Assembly (NCBI RefSeq): GCF_947039875.1
Contig: NZ_CAMRAN010000032.1
Span: 1-48,498 of the forward strand
Direction of reading: 5' to 3'
DNA: 48,498 bases
Source of the DNA: an uncultured Photobacterium sp.
Lineage (GTDB): Bacteria; Pseudomonadota; Gammaproteobacteria; Enterobacterales; Vibrionaceae
Below the pieces are notes generated by a model. It was not told the origin of the DNA. It saw nothing but the letters and a program-made list of their open reading frames with translations, and searched no databases. A program made the translations under genes and the position numbers. This document shows, one piece after another, positions 28,436 through 36,864 of this stretch. Every line of letters starts with the position of its first letter. The stretch's first letter is position 1.

Positions 28436-30715
28436 ATGACTGATGTCTCTATGGATGGCGTTGAACAGCTTCCACTTAGAAAGTTTACTGAAGACGCTTA
28501 TTTAAACTATTCCATGTATGTAATCATGGATCGTGCCTTGCCTTTTATTGGTGACGGCTTAAAACCAGTACAACGTCGTATTATTTATGCGATGTCAGAG
28601 CTAGGTTTAAATGCTACTGCAAAATATAAAAAATCAGCACGTACTGTTGGTGACGTATTAGGTAAATTCCATCCACACGGTGATTCTGCGTGTTATGAAG
28701 CGATGGTACTAATGGCACAGCCTTTCTCTTACCGTTATCCATTAGTGGATGGTCAAGGTAACTGGGGTGCGCCAGATGATCCCAAATCTTTTGCGGCAAT
28801 GCGTTACACCGAATCACGTTTATCACGTTTTTCAGAAATCTTATTATCTGAAATAAATCAAGGCACAGCCGATTGGGTACCAAACTTTGACGGTACCATG
28901 CTTGAGCCTAAAATGTTGCCAGCACGATTACCTCATATTCTATTAAATGGTATTACGGGTATTGCTGTTGGTATGGCAACGGATATTCCCCCTCATAACG
29001 TGCGTGAAGTAGCGAATGCTGCAGTACATATGATCGATAATCCTAATGCTGATCTTGAACAATTGATGGAATTTGTTCAAGGTCCAGATTATCCGACTGA
29101 AGCTGAAATCATTACCTCTAAATCTGATCTGAAGAAGATGTACGCCACAGGGCGTGGTAGCGTTAAAATGCGCGCTATTTGGCATAAAGAAAATGGTGAT
29201 ATTGTGATCACCGCACTGCCTCATCAGACATCAGGAGCTAAATTATTGGAGCAAATTGCGGCACAAATGCGTGCCAAAAAGCTACCAATGGTTGAAGATT
29301 TACGCGATGAATCTGATCATGAAAACCCAACGCGTATCGTGATCGTGCCGCGAACTAATCGTATTGATTGCGATCAGTTAATGAACCACTTATTTGCATC
29401 AACAGATTTAGAAAAAAGCTTCCGTGCGAACATTAATATGTTGGGTTTAGATGGTCGTCCACAAGTTAAAGGCTTGGTGACGATTATTAAAGAATGGCTT
29501 GAGTACCGCCGTAGTACAGTTCGTCGCCGTTTGCAGTATCGTTTAGATAAAGTGATCGCCCGTTTACATATTTTAGAAGGTTTATTAGCGGCGTATTTAA
29601 ATATTGATGAAGTGATTGAGATCATTCGTAGTGAAGATGATCCCAAAGCGGAGTTAATGTCACGCTTTGATTTAACCGTTACTCAAGCAGATGCGATTTT
29701 AGAAATAAAACTGCGTCAGTTAGCCAAGCTTGAAGAAATTAAGATCCGTGGCGAATTAGACGAATTAGCCAAAGAACGTGAGCAGCTTGAAAAGCTATTA
29801 GGTTCTGAGCGTCGTTTAAATACCTTGATTAAAAAAGAAATGATCGCTGATGCTGAAAAGTATGGTGATGATCGTCGTTCGCCATTGATTGAGCGCGCTG
29901 AAGCAAAAGCGATGACAGAACGTGATTTAATTCCAAGCGAAGCGATCACTGTTGTTTTGTCTGATAAAGGCTGGATTCGACATGCGAAAGGGCATGAGGT
30001 TGATCCATGCACGTTAAATTATAAGTCAGGTGATAACTATCTTGCCCATGCGCGAGGTAAGAGTAATCAACCCGCGATATTCTTAGGCTCTGATGGCCGT
30101 AGCTATGCGCTTGAATCTCATAGTTTACCATCAGCGCGTAGCCAAGGTGAGCCGATTACTGGTCGCTTAAACTTAACACCTGGCACCAACATGCGACAGG
30201 TAATGATGGCCGATGATAATCAATTATGGCTAATGGCATCAGATGCAGGCTATGGTTTTATTTGTAAGAGCAGTGATATGGTATCAAAAAATAAGAGCGG
30301 TAAAGCCTTATTAACTGTGCCTGAAAATTCATTGGTATTACCGCCTCAACCTATTACTGATATTAATAATGATCAAATCATGGCCATCACCAATGAAGGT
30401 CGAATGCTATTATTCCCAATTAAAGACTTACCACAGTTGGGTAAAGGCAAGGGCAATAAGATCATTAATATTCCATCAGCTCGCGCAAAAGCCCGTGAAG
30501 AGTTTTTATCGTATCTGATGGTGATCACCGCTGATAGTCATGTCACCTTGTATGCAGGTAAGCGAAAGTTAGGCCTGAAACCAAATGATCTTGAGAACTT
30601 CCGTGGTGAGCGAGGACGTCGAGGTTCAATGTTGCCACGAGGCTTGCAGCGAGTAACCGATATTGAAATTGATTCTCCGCAAATAGCAACCGATGATCAA
30701 TTAACCGACAGCTAA
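28436..30715 (+). CDS. parC: DNA topoisomerase IV subunit A ParC
   Basis: DNA-cleaving subunit of topoisomerase IV. The 759-residue protein (E. coli 752) has the winged-helix cleavage domain with the catalytic tyrosine Y124 in AAMRYTES, the tower and coiled-coil regions, and the C-terminal pinwheel repeats containing GRSYALE and [13 protein letters not shown]. The quinolone-resistance positions that equal E. coli S80 and E84 are serine and glutamate here (S84, E88 in HGDSACYE), so no classical resistance substitution is present. It is co-directional with parE and ends at an intrinsic terminator. Confidence 0.98.
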   Translation: MTDVSMDGVEQLPLRKFTEDAYLNYSMYVIMDRALPFIGDGLKPVQRRIIYAMSELGLNATAKYKKSARTVGDVLGKFHPHGDSACYEAMVLMAQPFSYRYPLVDGQGNWGAPDDPKSFAAMRYTESRLSRFSEILLSEINQGTADWVPNFDGTMLEPKMLPARLPHILLNGITGIAVGMATDIPPHNVREVANAAVHMIDNPNADLEQLMEFVQGPDYPTEAEIITSKSDLKKMYATGRGSVKMRAIWHKENGDIVITALPHQTSGAKLLEQIAAQMRAKKLPMVEDLRDESDHENPTRIVIVPRTNRIDCDQLMNHLFASTDLEKSFRANINMLGLDGRPQVKGLVTIIKEWLEYRRSTVRRRLQYRLDKVIARLHILEGLLAAYLNIDEVIEIIRSEDDPKAELMSRFDLTVTQADAILEIKLRQLAKLEEIKIRGELDELAKEREQLEKLLGSERRLNTLIKKEMIADAEKYGDDRRSPLIERAEAKAMTERDLIPSEAITVVLSDKGWIRHAKGHEVDPCTLNYKSGDNYLAHARGKSNQPAIFLGSDGRSYALESHSLPSARSQGEPITGRLNLTPGTNMRQVMMADDNQLWLMASDAGYGFICKSSDMVSKNKSGKALLTVPENSLVLPPQPITDINNDQIMAITNEGRMLLFPIKDLPQLGKGKGNKIINIPSARAKAREEFLSYLMVITADSHVTLYAGKRKLGLKPNDLENFRGERGRRGSMLPRGLQRVTDIEIDSPQIATDDQLTDS

Positions 30716-30734
30716 TAACGGTAATAGATACCCT

Positions 30735-30763
30735 AAAACCCTCTTTTAATTGAGGGTTTTTTT
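30735..30763 (+). terminator. Terminator after parC
   Basis: Nine-bp stem AAAACCCTC / GAGGGTTTT, 8-nt loop, T-run TTTTTTT; 20 nt beyond parC. Confidence 0.88.
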
Positions 30764-30795
30764 AATGATTTATGTGTGCAGATTGTGCTGTTAAT

Positions 30796-30807
30796 TATAA
30801 CGTTATA
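30796..30807. promoter_or_regulatory. Palindrome upstream of plsC, operator candidate
   Basis: A perfect 12-bp palindrome TATAACGTTATA lies 74 nt before the plsC start, just upstream of a TATACT hexamer at about 30843-30848. No regulator can be named. Confidence 0.3.
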
Positions 30808-30880
30808 GATCCATATAACAGGTGTGATTTTCTTTGTAGTGAGTATACTTGCGCGCACTTTTACGCTAAGGAGTGTTTGA

Positions 30881-31606
30881 ATGATTTATATTTTACGCCT
30901 GATCGCGGTCACGATTTTTGCGATTGTAACCTTTGTCTTTGGCTGTGGTTATTGCTTATTTAGTCCACGTAACCCTAAACATGTTTATACTTTTGGGCGT
31001 CTTTTTAGCAAAATGTCACGTGTATTAGGCATTAAACTGGAGATTCGCTACGCGGAAGGTGCAGAGCACGTTGGCTCTGCGGTTTATATTGCTAACCACC
31101 AAAATACTTATGATTTATTTACCGTTTCTGGTGCAATTATGCAGCGAACAGTAACGGTAGGTAAAAAAAGTTTAGTCTGGATCCCGTTGTTTGGGCAACT
31201 ATACTGGATCACAGGTAACATTCTCATTGATCGTGCAAACCGCAGTAAAGCGGTTGGCACTATTGGTCAGGTTGTGGATAAAATTAAAAAAAATAAAGTC
31301 TCAGTATGGATGTTCCCTGAAGGTACACGCTCTCGTGGGCGTGGTTTATTGCCTTTTAAAACAGGTGCTTTTCATGCCGCTATCGGTGCTCAAGTTCCTG
31401 TTGTACCCATTGTCTGTAGTTCAACTGATAACGTGAAGCTTAACCGTAGGGATAATGGCCTTGTGATCGTTGAGGTGATGAAGCCGATTGCGACGGTTGG
31501 CTTGGGTAAAGAAGATGTACGTAATTTATTAACCCAGAGCCGTGATCTAATGGCTGCTAAATTAGCTGAGCTCGATCAAGAAGTTGCTCAACGTAATAAG
31601 CATTAA
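30881..31606 (+). CDS. plsC: 1-acyl-sn-glycerol-3-phosphate acyltransferase PlsC
   Basis: Adds the second acyl chain to lysophosphatidic acid, forming phosphatidic acid at the inner membrane. The 241-residue protein has an N-terminal membrane segment (about 2-22), the catalytic NHQNTYD with H73 and D78 (HX4D motif), and the phosphate-binding FPEGTRSRG (145-153). A GGAG site precedes the ATG. A plsC gene after parC is the E. coli order as well (with ygiS between). Length is close to E. coli PlsC (245 aa). Confidence 0.97.
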   Translation: MIYILRLIAVTIFAIVTFVFGCGYCLFSPRNPKHVYTFGRLFSKMSRVLGIKLEIRYAEGAEHVGSAVYIANHQNTYDLFTVSGAIMQRTVTVGKKSLVWIPLFGQLYWITGNILIDRANRSKAVGTIGQVVDKIKKNKVSVWMFPEGTRSRGRGLLPFKTGAFHAAIGAQVPVVPIVCSSTDNVKLNRRDNGLVIVEVMKPIATVGLGKEDVRNLLTQSRDLMAAKLAELDQEVAQRNKH

Positions 31607-31662
31607 TATCGATAATATAAAGCTTAATAATTATAGTTAAAAGATATAATATGGGCGTTGTT

Positions 31663-31699
31663 AACAAGGACATGTTTTATGAATATGTCCTTGTTTTAT
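31663..31699 (+). terminator. Terminator after plsC
   Basis: Eleven-bp stem AACAAGGACAT / ATGTCCTTGTT with an 11-nt loop and a TTATT tail, about 57 nt after plsC and 53 nt before idi. Confidence 0.75.
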
Positions 31700-31751
31700 T
31701 GTGAATAAACAACAATGAGCAATATTTTGATATAAAAAGTAGAAGATAATC

Positions 31752-32285
31752 ATGACTGAAGAATATGTAGTATTAGTAGATGAGCAGGGTCATGAACTTG
31801 GCCTTCAAGAAAAAATGCAAGCTCACTGTGATGGTACATTGCATTTGGCTTTCTCAGTATTACTTTATCGTGATACCCCTTCTGGGCGTGAGTACCTATT
31901 ACATCAACGTGCATTAGAGAAATATCATAGTGGTGGTTTATGGACCAATACTTGTTGCTCTCATCCACGTCAAGGAGAGTCATTTAGCCAAGCGGGTATT
32001 CGTCGCTTACAAGAAGAAATGGGTATTACGTTACCAACGAAATTAACCGATGTAGGTCATTTTTGTTATTACGCTAAATTGGATAAGCAGCTAATTGAGC
32101 ATGAATTAGATCATGTGCTGATAGCCAATGGTGATGGGTTAGTTTTTACACCTAATGCTGCGGAAGTGATGGCTTATCGTTGGTGGTCTATCGCGGAGTT
32201 GGAGTTGCAATTACGACAAGCACCGCAGTTGTTTACCGCATGGTTTGCGCAGGTGTTAGCCATTGTAGAACAGTCACATTCTTAA
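31752..32285 (+). CDS. idi: Isopentenyl-diphosphate delta-isomerase, type I
   Basis: Interconverts isopentenyl and dimethylallyl diphosphate, the C5 building blocks of isoprenoids. The 177-residue protein is a Nudix-fold type I enzyme. Metal ligands H25 and H31 are present, the catalytic cysteine lies in TNTCCSHP (C68 or C69, with H71), and E116 and E118 match the E. coli E114/E116 pair; the tyrosine of the FCYYAK strand equals E. coli Y104. It is bracketed by terminators and so is probably a single gene. It lies at the junction between two blocks that are far apart in E. coli. Confidence 0.94.
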   Translation: MTEEYVVLVDEQGHELGLQEKMQAHCDGTLHLAFSVLLYRDTPSGREYLLHQRALEKYHSGGLWTNTCCSHPRQGESFSQAGIRRLQEEMGITLPTKLTDVGHFCYYAKLDKQLIEHELDHVLIANGDGLVFTPNAAEVMAYRWWSIAELELQLRQAPQLFTAWFAQVLAIVEQSHS

Positions 32286-32290
32286 ATCAT

Positions 32291-32330
32291 AAAAAGCGAT
32301 CACTAATTTCAGTCTCGTGATCGCTTTTTT
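32291..32330. terminator. Bidirectional terminator, idi / ridA
   Basis: Stem AAAAAGCGATCAC / GTGATCGCTTTTT, 13-nt loop, T-run; between the convergent genes idi and ridA. Confidence 0.9.
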
Positions 32331-32335
32331 AACGA

Positions 32336-32722
32336 TTATTTACGTACTGCAATCGCTTCAATTTCAATTTTCACATCTTTAGGCAGACGCGCAACTTCAA
32401 CACAAGAGCGAGCAGGGTAAGGTGCATTGTGCTCATCGAAAAATGCACCATAAACTTCATTTACTGCCCCAAAATCATTTAGATCTTTAACAAAGACAGT
32501 CATCTTCACGATATCAGCAACACCTAAGCCAGATGCTTCAACAACCGCTTTAACGTTATCTAATGATTGACGTGTTTGCGCTGCGATGTCTTCTGCAACT
32601 TCACCTGTTAGTGGATTAACAGGGATCTGGCCTGATGTTAGTATCATGCTACCAAGATCAACACCTTGTACGTAAGGACCGATTGCCGCTGGTGCTTGCT
32701 CTGTATGAAGAATTTTTGTCAT
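32336..32722 (-). CDS. ridA: 2-iminobutanoate/2-iminopropanoate deaminase RidA
   Basis: Hydrolyses reactive enamine and imine intermediates released by PLP enzymes such as threonine dehydratase. The 128-residue protein has the full YjgF/Rid family length and the substrate-binding arginine in PARSCVEVARLP near the C terminus. It follows pyrB-pyrI on the same strand as in E. coli. The gap after pyrI holds a weak terminator hairpin, so it may be only partly co-transcribed. Confidence 0.97.
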   Translation of the reverse strand: MTKILHTEQAPAAIGPYVQGVDLGSMILTSGQIPVNPLTGEVAEDIAAQTRQSLDNVKAVVEASGLGVADIVKMTVFVKDLNDFGAVNEVYGAFFDEHNAPYPARSCVEVARLPKDVKIEIEAIAVRK

Positions 32723-32746
32723 GATTTATCCTATTTAATTATCATG

Positions 32747-32769
32747 AAAAGGCACAAATAATCGCCTTT
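32747..32769 (-). terminator. Weak terminator-like hairpin, pyrI / ridA
   Basis: Stem AAAGGC / GCCTTT with a 10-nt loop on the minus strand, followed by TTC. Six base pairs and a short U-run suggest partial termination after pyrBI. Confidence 0.45.
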
Positions 32770-32825
32770 AAGTGTTAATTGATATGGGGGCAAGAAAGCT
32801 TATATTCAACTAATGATCATCGTAA

Positions 32826-33296
32826 TCAATGGCTATTACATTCAGTGACGATTTGGCGTGAGAACACTTTTTCGCAGTATTTACATTTTAGCTGAATATC
32901 TGATTTTTTAGTCAGCACTTTAAAGCCACTGTTAACGGGTTCGCCGTGTGATATACAGTTACTGTTTGGGCATTTGAAGATAGCACTGATAAATTCAGGT
33001 AGTGATAAATTTAGCTTTTTAACTACTTCATAATTTTCAATTTGATTAACCGTTGCCTTTGGTGCGTAAAGCGCTAATTGATTGGCTTGATCTTCAGTGA
33101 CAAACACATTTTCAATTTTAATTAGATCTTTAGCACCTAGCGCAGAAGACGGCAAATTAAGCCCGATAGTGACACGCTCATTTGTACCATCGATATTAAA
33201 TAATTTAAGAATCTTAATACCAATATTGGCTGGGATATGATCAATAACAGTACCGTTTTTAATTGCTTCAACTTTTAGTTGGGTTTCCTTAACCAT
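32826..33296 (-). CDS. pyrI: Aspartate carbamoyltransferase regulatory chain PyrI
   Basis: Regulatory subunit that binds CTP, UTP and ATP and confers allosteric control on the PyrB catalytic trimers. The 156-residue protein aligns from [20 protein letters not shown] with E. coli PyrI. The C-terminal zinc site has four cysteines (CPNSNC and CKYC) that hold the PyrB interface. In-frame GTG (33305) and ATG (33302) codons lie just upstream; the ATG at 33296 fits the family and has AAGG 10 nt before it. It lies 15 bp after pyrB in one operon. Confidence 0.97.
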   Translation of the reverse strand: MVKETQLKVEAIKNGTVIDHIPANIGIKILKLFNIDGTNERVTIGLNLPSSALGAKDLIKIENVFVTEDQANQLALYAPKATVNQIENYEVVKKLNLSLPEFISAIFKCPNSNCISHGEPVNSGFKVLTKKSDIQLKCKYCEKVFSRQIVTECNSH

Positions 33297-33311
33297 GATC
33301 ATCACACCTTT

Positions 33312-34241
33312 TTATAAAGTTTCATTAAGTACAAGAGCCAGTAACGCTTGACGCGCATAAACACCATTTTCTGCTTGTTGGAAGAAGTAAGCATATTTAG
33401 TCTTATCGACATCGACAGTGATTTCATCAACCCGTGGCAGTGGATGTAATACTTTTAGGTTGTCACGAGCGCTTTCTAACATGTTGGCGGTTAAAATATA
33501 AGCGGCTTTCATATGCACATATTCAGACTCATCAAAACGCTCTTTTTGAACACGAGTCATGTAAAGAATATCTAACTCAGGAATGACGTCTTCCATGTTG
33601 TTGTGCAAGCTGTAACTGATACCTGCATCATCCAATTCTTCACAAATATAATCAGGCATTGCCAATACTTCAGGGGCAATAAAGAAGAATTTAACATCAT
33701 TAAACTTTGATAATGCTTGAGTTAATGAGTGTACGGTACGGCCATATTTTAAATCACCAACGAAGGCGATATTAATACCATCAAGTCGACCTTGGGTTTC
33801 ATGAATAGTAAACAGATCCAACAAGGTTTGGGTTGGGTGTTGGTTTGCACCATCGCCACCATTGATAACAGGTACCCCATTAGAAAACTCAGACGCTAAA
33901 CGTGCAGCCCCTTCTTGCGGATGACGCATAACAAATGCATCAACATAAGAAGTAATCACTTGCACTGAGTCAGATAATGTTTCGCCTTTATTCGCCAGCG
34001 ATGTATTTCCTGGTGAATCAAAACCGACCACTGTGCCACCTAGGCGTTGGATAGCTGTTTCAAAAGAAAGACGGGTACGGGTCGATGGTTCAAAGAAGCA
34101 ACTAGCGACGACTTTATTTTTAAGTAAGGTCGGGTTAGGTTCGGCTTTTAGTCTCGCAGCTGTATCAATAATAAGCTCTAGTTCTGCACGATTAAGCTCT
34201 GGTATAGAAATAATATGCTTTTTAAACAGCGAATTAGCCAT
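33312..34241 (-). CDS. pyrB: Aspartate carbamoyltransferase catalytic chain PyrB
   Basis: Condenses carbamoyl phosphate and aspartate to carbamoyl aspartate, the first committed pyrimidine step. The 309-residue protein has the carbamoyl-phosphate motif STRTR (about 54-58), [10 protein letters not shown], and the aspartate-domain segment [10 protein letters not shown]. It is first in pyrB-pyrI and is preceded by a leader peptide, an attenuator and a PurR-like operator. The presence of PyrI implies the E. coli type allosteric dodecamer. Confidence 0.98.
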   Translation of the reverse strand: MANSLFKKHIISIPELNRAELELIIDTAARLKAEPNPTLLKNKVVASCFFEPSTRTRLSFETAIQRLGGTVVGFDSPGNTSLANKGETLSDSVQVITSYVDAFVMRHPQEGAARLASEFSNGVPVINGGDGANQHPTQTLLDLFTIHETQGRLDGINIAFVGDLKYGRTVHSLTQALSKFNDVKFFFIAPEVLAMPDYICEELDDAGISYSLHNNMEDVIPELDILYMTRVQKERFDESEYVHMKAAYILTANMLESARDNLKVLHPLPRVDEITVDVDKTKYAYFFQQAENGVYARQALLALVLNETL

Positions 34242-34307
34242 GGCTTCTTTCCCCTATGATGGTTTAGTTAAATTGAAATACGGTTGTTGTTTGCTAAATT
34301 TTAGGCA

Positions 34308-34342
34308 AAAAAAAGCCCCCTATTAAAAGGAGGCTTTTTTTT
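34308..34342 (-). terminator. pyrBI attenuator terminator
   Basis: On the minus strand GCCTCC and GGGGGC form a stem with one U-G pair, extended by A-run and U-run. On the plus strand the same site has a C-A mismatch, so the hairpin is built for the minus strand. It overlaps the 3' end of the leader peptide frame and stands about 70 nt before pyrB. A U-rich tract lies directly upstream. Confidence 0.85.
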
Positions 34343-34424
34343 GAAAAAGAGGAAAAATAAAATAACAAACTATCATCAGCGGATGATTACTGCGAGTCAA
34401 TGTCATGTTCATGGTAGGGTTCAT
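34323..34424 (-). CDS. pyrL: pyrBI leader peptide (PyrL-like)
   Basis: A 33-codon frame on the minus strand starts at ATG 34424-34422 with AAGAGA 7-12 nt upstream and stops at TAA 34325-34323, inside the attenuator stem. It begins MNPTMNMTLTRSNHP and ends FPLFQKKASF. The codons of YFIFPLF are formed by a U-rich mRNA tract. In E. coli, UTP shortage makes RNA polymerase pause in such a tract, so that the translating ribosome catches up and blocks the terminator. This layout predicts the same UTP-sensitive control. It is too short for ordinary gene finding. Confidence 0.8.
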   Translation of the reverse strand: MNPTMNMTLTRSNHPLMIVCYFIFPLFQKKASF

Positions 34425-34454
34425 TTTTTATCTCTTGCTAGGCAAATTGCAAGG

Positions 34455-34482
34455 ATTATACCGTCTATTTTTAATGGCGCAA
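34455..34482 (-). promoter_or_regulatory. pyrBI promoter
   Basis: TTGCGC (34482-34477) and a perfect TATAAT (34460-34455) with a 16-bp spacer, about 30 nt upstream of the leader peptide start. Confidence 0.75.
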
Positions 34483-34492
34483 GCGTTTGCGT
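34477..34492 (-). promoter_or_regulatory. PurR-like operator over the pyrBI -35 box
   Basis: The minus strand reads ACGCAAACGCTTGCGC, a near-palindrome that fits the PurR box ACGCAAACGTTTGCGT at 14 of 16 positions. It covers the -35 hexamer, so binding would block RNA polymerase. In E. coli PurR controls pyrC, pyrD and carAB; control of pyrBI is an inference from this site. Confidence 0.7.
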
Positions 34493-34622
34493 TAACTATT
34501 CAATCTACGGATTTTTATGCAATTTCAGTTATGTGATTTTTGGTGTTTTTTTGTTCTTATTAATATGAAAAATAAAGATATTTATTTTTGTGTTGAATTT
34601 TATGTCTGCAAAAATATGCAGT

Positions 34623-34642
34623 TGCCGTTCAAGTGAACGGCA
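34623..34642 (-). terminator. Hairpin downstream of argF
   Basis: Perfect 8-bp stem TGCCGTTC / GAACGGCA with loop AAGT, 35 nt beyond the argF stop. It lacks a direct U-run, so it may be a 3' end stabiliser or a partial terminator. Confidence 0.45.
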
Positions 34643-34676
34643 GGGTATTAATGGTAGTTACAACGAATATTGTTAT

Positions 34677-35687
34677 TTAGTTGCCAAGTGTTGCGACCAT
34701 TACCGCCTTGATTGTATGCATGCGGTTTTCTGCCTCATCAAACACAATTGAGTGGTCAGATTCAATCACTTCATCGGTCACTTCTACCCCTTTAGACAGC
34801 GTAGGGTAAGCTTGAGCAAGATCTTTTCCAACTGTGGTATCTTCACCATGGAAAGCAGGTAAACAGTGCATAAATTTCACATGTGGATTACCCGTTGCTT
34901 TTAACATTGCCATATTGACTTGGTATGGCAGCATTAAATTGATTCGCTTTGCCCATGCTTCTTTGGCTTCACCCATAGAAACCCACACATCGGTATAAAG
35001 GAAATCACACCCTTGAACACCTTCTTGAATGTCTTCTGTCATGGTGATTTTAGCGCCTGTTTCAGCAGAGATCTCACGACATTGAGCGACAAGTTCAGCA
35101 TCAGGCCAAAAAGCTTTTGGTGCGACAAGGCGAATATCCATCCCCATTTTTGCAGCACCAACCATTAATGAATTACCCATGTTATTGCGTGCATCACCTA
35201 GGTAAGCAAATGATATTTCATGTAATGCTTTGCCGCGGCCGTGTTCTTGCATCGTTAGGAAGTCTGCTAAAATTTGCGTTGGGTGGAATTCATCAGTTAA
35301 ACCATTCCACACTGGCACTCCTGCATATGCGCCAAGTTCTTCAACAATAGCTTGTCCAAAACCACGGTATTCAATGCCATCGTACATACGACCTAATACA
35401 CGAGCGGTGTCTTTCATTGATTCTTTGTGACCAATTTGAGAACCAGAAGGGCCTAAATAAGAAACTTGAGCGCCTTGGTCAAAAGCGGCAACTTCAAATG
35501 CACAACGCGTACGGGTTGAGGTTTTTTCAAAGATCAATGCAATGTTTTTACCTTTAAGGCGAGGTTGCTCATAGCCATTGTATTTTGCTTTTTTTAATTC
35601 AGCCGATAGTTCAAGTAAATGTTGAATCTCACGAGGAGTGAAATCAAGTAATTTTAGGAAGTTACGATTACGAAGATTAAAAGCCAT
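34677..35687 (-). CDS. argF: Ornithine carbamoyltransferase (arcB-like)
   Basis: Interconverts ornithine plus carbamoyl phosphate and citrulline plus phosphate. The 336-residue protein begins [20 protein letters not shown] and has STRTR, FHPTQ, and the ornithine-loop HCLPAFH. Length and sequence (MAFN start, [33 protein letters not shown] end) look closer to catabolic ArcB of Pseudomonas than to E. coli ArgI, judged from memory of both. A degraded carbamate kinase lies directly upstream on the same strand, which also points to an arginine deiminase operon origin. With no arc partner left nearby, it probably serves arginine synthesis now. Confidence 0.94.
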   Translation of the reverse strand: MAFNLRNRNFLKLLDFTPREIQHLLELSAELKKAKYNGYEQPRLKGKNIALIFEKTSTRTRCAFEVAAFDQGAQVSYLGPSGSQIGHKESMKDTARVLGRMYDGIEYRGFGQAIVEELGAYAGVPVWNGLTDEFHPTQILADFLTMQEHGRGKALHEISFAYLGDARNNMGNSLMVGAAKMGMDIRLVAPKAFWPDAELVAQCREISAETGAKITMTEDIQEGVQGCDFLYTDVWVSMGEAKEAWAKRINLMLPYQVNMAMLKATGNPHVKFMHCLPAFHGEDTTVGKDLAQAYPTLSKGVEVTDEVIESDHSIVFDEAENRMHTIKAVMVATLGN

Positions 35688-35746
35688 GATGTATCCCTCT
35701 TAAGGTTCAGTATCTCTTCGACTGAATCTTTTATGTTATGGTTGAG

Positions 35747-35995
35747 TTACTCGACAATGTTTAATGTTAATAATATGTGTATCTTATTTTTTATTGTTTG
35801 TGAATAGTTATTCTGCTTATCTGCAATAATATTTGTCCCTGTGAGATCTTTTAGAATCTCTAAGTCGTCATGTAATGCACCGATACCGACTAATTTGCCA
35901 CCTCGCTTAATAAATTCGCAGGAAGTTTCAATCTTGGGTCCTATTGAGTCTGCCCAATCAAGATAAACGGCATTAGTATCGACATGATTTTTCGA
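35747..35995 (-). pseudogene. arcC: Carbamate kinase (arcC) remnant
   Basis: The minus strand between argF and rraB is open from 35995 to a stop at 35749-35747. Its first 55 codons resemble the C terminus of carbamate kinase: TNAVYLDW matches the family's TDxDAVYxxWG strand, then IGPKIETSCEFIKRGGKLVG and GIGALHDDLEILKDLTGTNI match the GSMGPKVxAA ... IGSLxD ... GTxI end. About 25-30 residues between these parts are missing, and the catalytic N-terminal two thirds are absent. The tail after GTNII is run-on sequence. There is no start codon context. Carbamate kinase normally makes ATP from the carbamoyl phosphate released by catabolic ornithine carbamoyltransferase. Confidence 0.75.
35801..35814. 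promoter_or_regulatory. ARG-box-like site upstream of argF
   Basis: TGAATAGTTATTCT fits the ArgR half-box palindrome TGAAT-WWWW-ATTCA at 12 of 14 positions. It lies about 115 nt before argF, within the run-on end of the arcC remnant. Confidence 0.4.
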
Positions 35996-36081
35996 TTAAG
36001 GGATATTAGTGTAAAAAATGGGTGGCTATGCGAATAATGGGTATACGAAATGCGGATAAGGGCTGATGCTGCGGCTATTGT

Positions 36082-36095
36082 TGAATTAATATTGA
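36082..36095. promoter_or_regulatory. ARG-box-like site, far upstream of argF
   Basis: TGAATTAATATTGA fits TGAAT-WWWW-ATTCA at 13 of 14 positions. It lies about 90 nt upstream of the arcC remnant (minus) and 170 nt before rraB (plus). It would fit as the operator of a former arcC-argF operon. No clear sigma-70 promoter was found beside it; the remaining sequence up to rraB shows nothing else I can name. Confidence 0.4.
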
Positions 36096-36263
36096 AATAA
36101 GCACGGAATATTATGCGTTATGGTGAGTATTTAGTGGTTTAACGTTAATTTATCAACGCTTGATTAAGACCAATTTAGGCTTGGTGGATGCGTAACATAT
36201 GGTAATTGAGTGCAAACCATGCGATATTTGCCAGCAAATTTATTCCATAGGTGGAGTGATACC

Positions 36264-36662
36264 ATGTCTTACGCAGAATTGATTGCAGAGCAAAAAGAAG
36301 AAACGCGCGAAATTATCGCTGCATTACTTGAAGATGGCAGTGAGCCAGAGGCGCTTTACACTATTGAGCACCACTTCTCTGCTGACACATTTGAAGAACT
36401 AGAAGCCGCAGCGGTTGAAGCATTTAAACTTGGTTTTAATGTTTTAGAAGCAGAAGAGCTAGAGCTTGATCCTGAAGATGGCGGTGGCAAGGTTGTATGT
36501 TTTGATGCAGTCATGGAGTCAGCTCTAAACGCTGATCTTATTGATGAGCAAGCTGAAAAGCTCATCAAACTAGCTGAAAAACACAGCATTGATTATGACG
36601 GTTGGGGTACCTACTTCGAATCTGACCAAGATGATGAAGAAGAGAGCGAAGACGAAGAATAA
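36264..36662 (+). CDS. rraB: Ribonuclease E inhibitor RraB
   Basis: Binds RNase E and modulates the set of mRNAs it degrades. The 132-residue protein begins [20 protein letters not shown] and ends in the strongly acidic tail [12 protein letters not shown], both family features (E. coli RraB 138 aa). AGGTGGAG stands 8 nt before this ATG; an upstream in-frame ATG 18 codons earlier lacks a ribosome site. rraB next to the ornithine carbamoyltransferase gene is also the E. coli order. A terminator follows. Confidence 0.95.
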   Translation: MSYAELIAEQKEETREIIAALLEDGSEPEALYTIEHHFSADTFEELEAAAVEAFKLGFNVLEAEELELDPEDGGGKVVCFDAVMESALNADLIDEQAEKLIKLAEKHSIDYDGWGTYFESDQDDEEESEDEE

Positions 36663-36686
36663 GTCGTCATAATACCACTCTGTTCT

Positions 36687-36713
36687 AAAAAGCTGGCATT
36701 TTGCTGGCTTTTT
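36687..36713 (+). terminator. Terminator after rraB
   Basis: Stem AAAAAGCTGGC / GCTGGCTTTTT with two G-U pairs and loop ATTTT; 24 nt after rraB. Confidence 0.8.
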
Positions 36714-36728
36714 CTACTTTTTGGCGGT

Positions 36729-36747
36729 GATATCAAATTTTGATATC
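36729..36747. promoter_or_regulatory. Palindromic operator candidate upstream of the beta-mannosidase gene
   Basis: GATATCA and TGATATC arms flank a 5-bp AT core (19 bp total), 117 nt before the gene. A second, looser inverted repeat (CGTGAT / ATCACG) lies at about 36770-36792 and contains the palindrome GTGATCAC. Spacing suggests dimer binding by a local regulator, but no regulator gene is adjacent. Confidence 0.45.
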
Positions 36748-36864
36748 CACGATATGATAGAAATTTACCCGTGATCACTGTCTGTAATCACGACGCGTGT
36801 AAATCTTTCCGTTTATCCTCACAAATTTAAATCATACTGAATAGCTTCAGTATTGGAGTGATTG

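Noticed and set aside
28680..28820. Possible quinolone-resistance change in parC
   Set aside because: The positions equal to E. coli S80 and E84 are the sensitive-type serine and glutamate.
30772..30963. 63-codon frame overlapping the start of plsC
   Set aside because: Cysteine-rich nonsense composition, no ribosome site, and overlap with the conserved N terminus of plsC in another frame.
31645..31699. TATAAT followed by a terminator, possible small RNA between plsC and idi
   Set aside because: No suitable -35 hexamer, and the transcript would be only about 45 nt; the hairpin is explained as the plsC terminator.
34341..34568. 75-codon plus-strand frame between pyrB and argF
   Set aside because: It covers the pyrBI promoter, operator and leader peptide of the other strand, which explain the region better.
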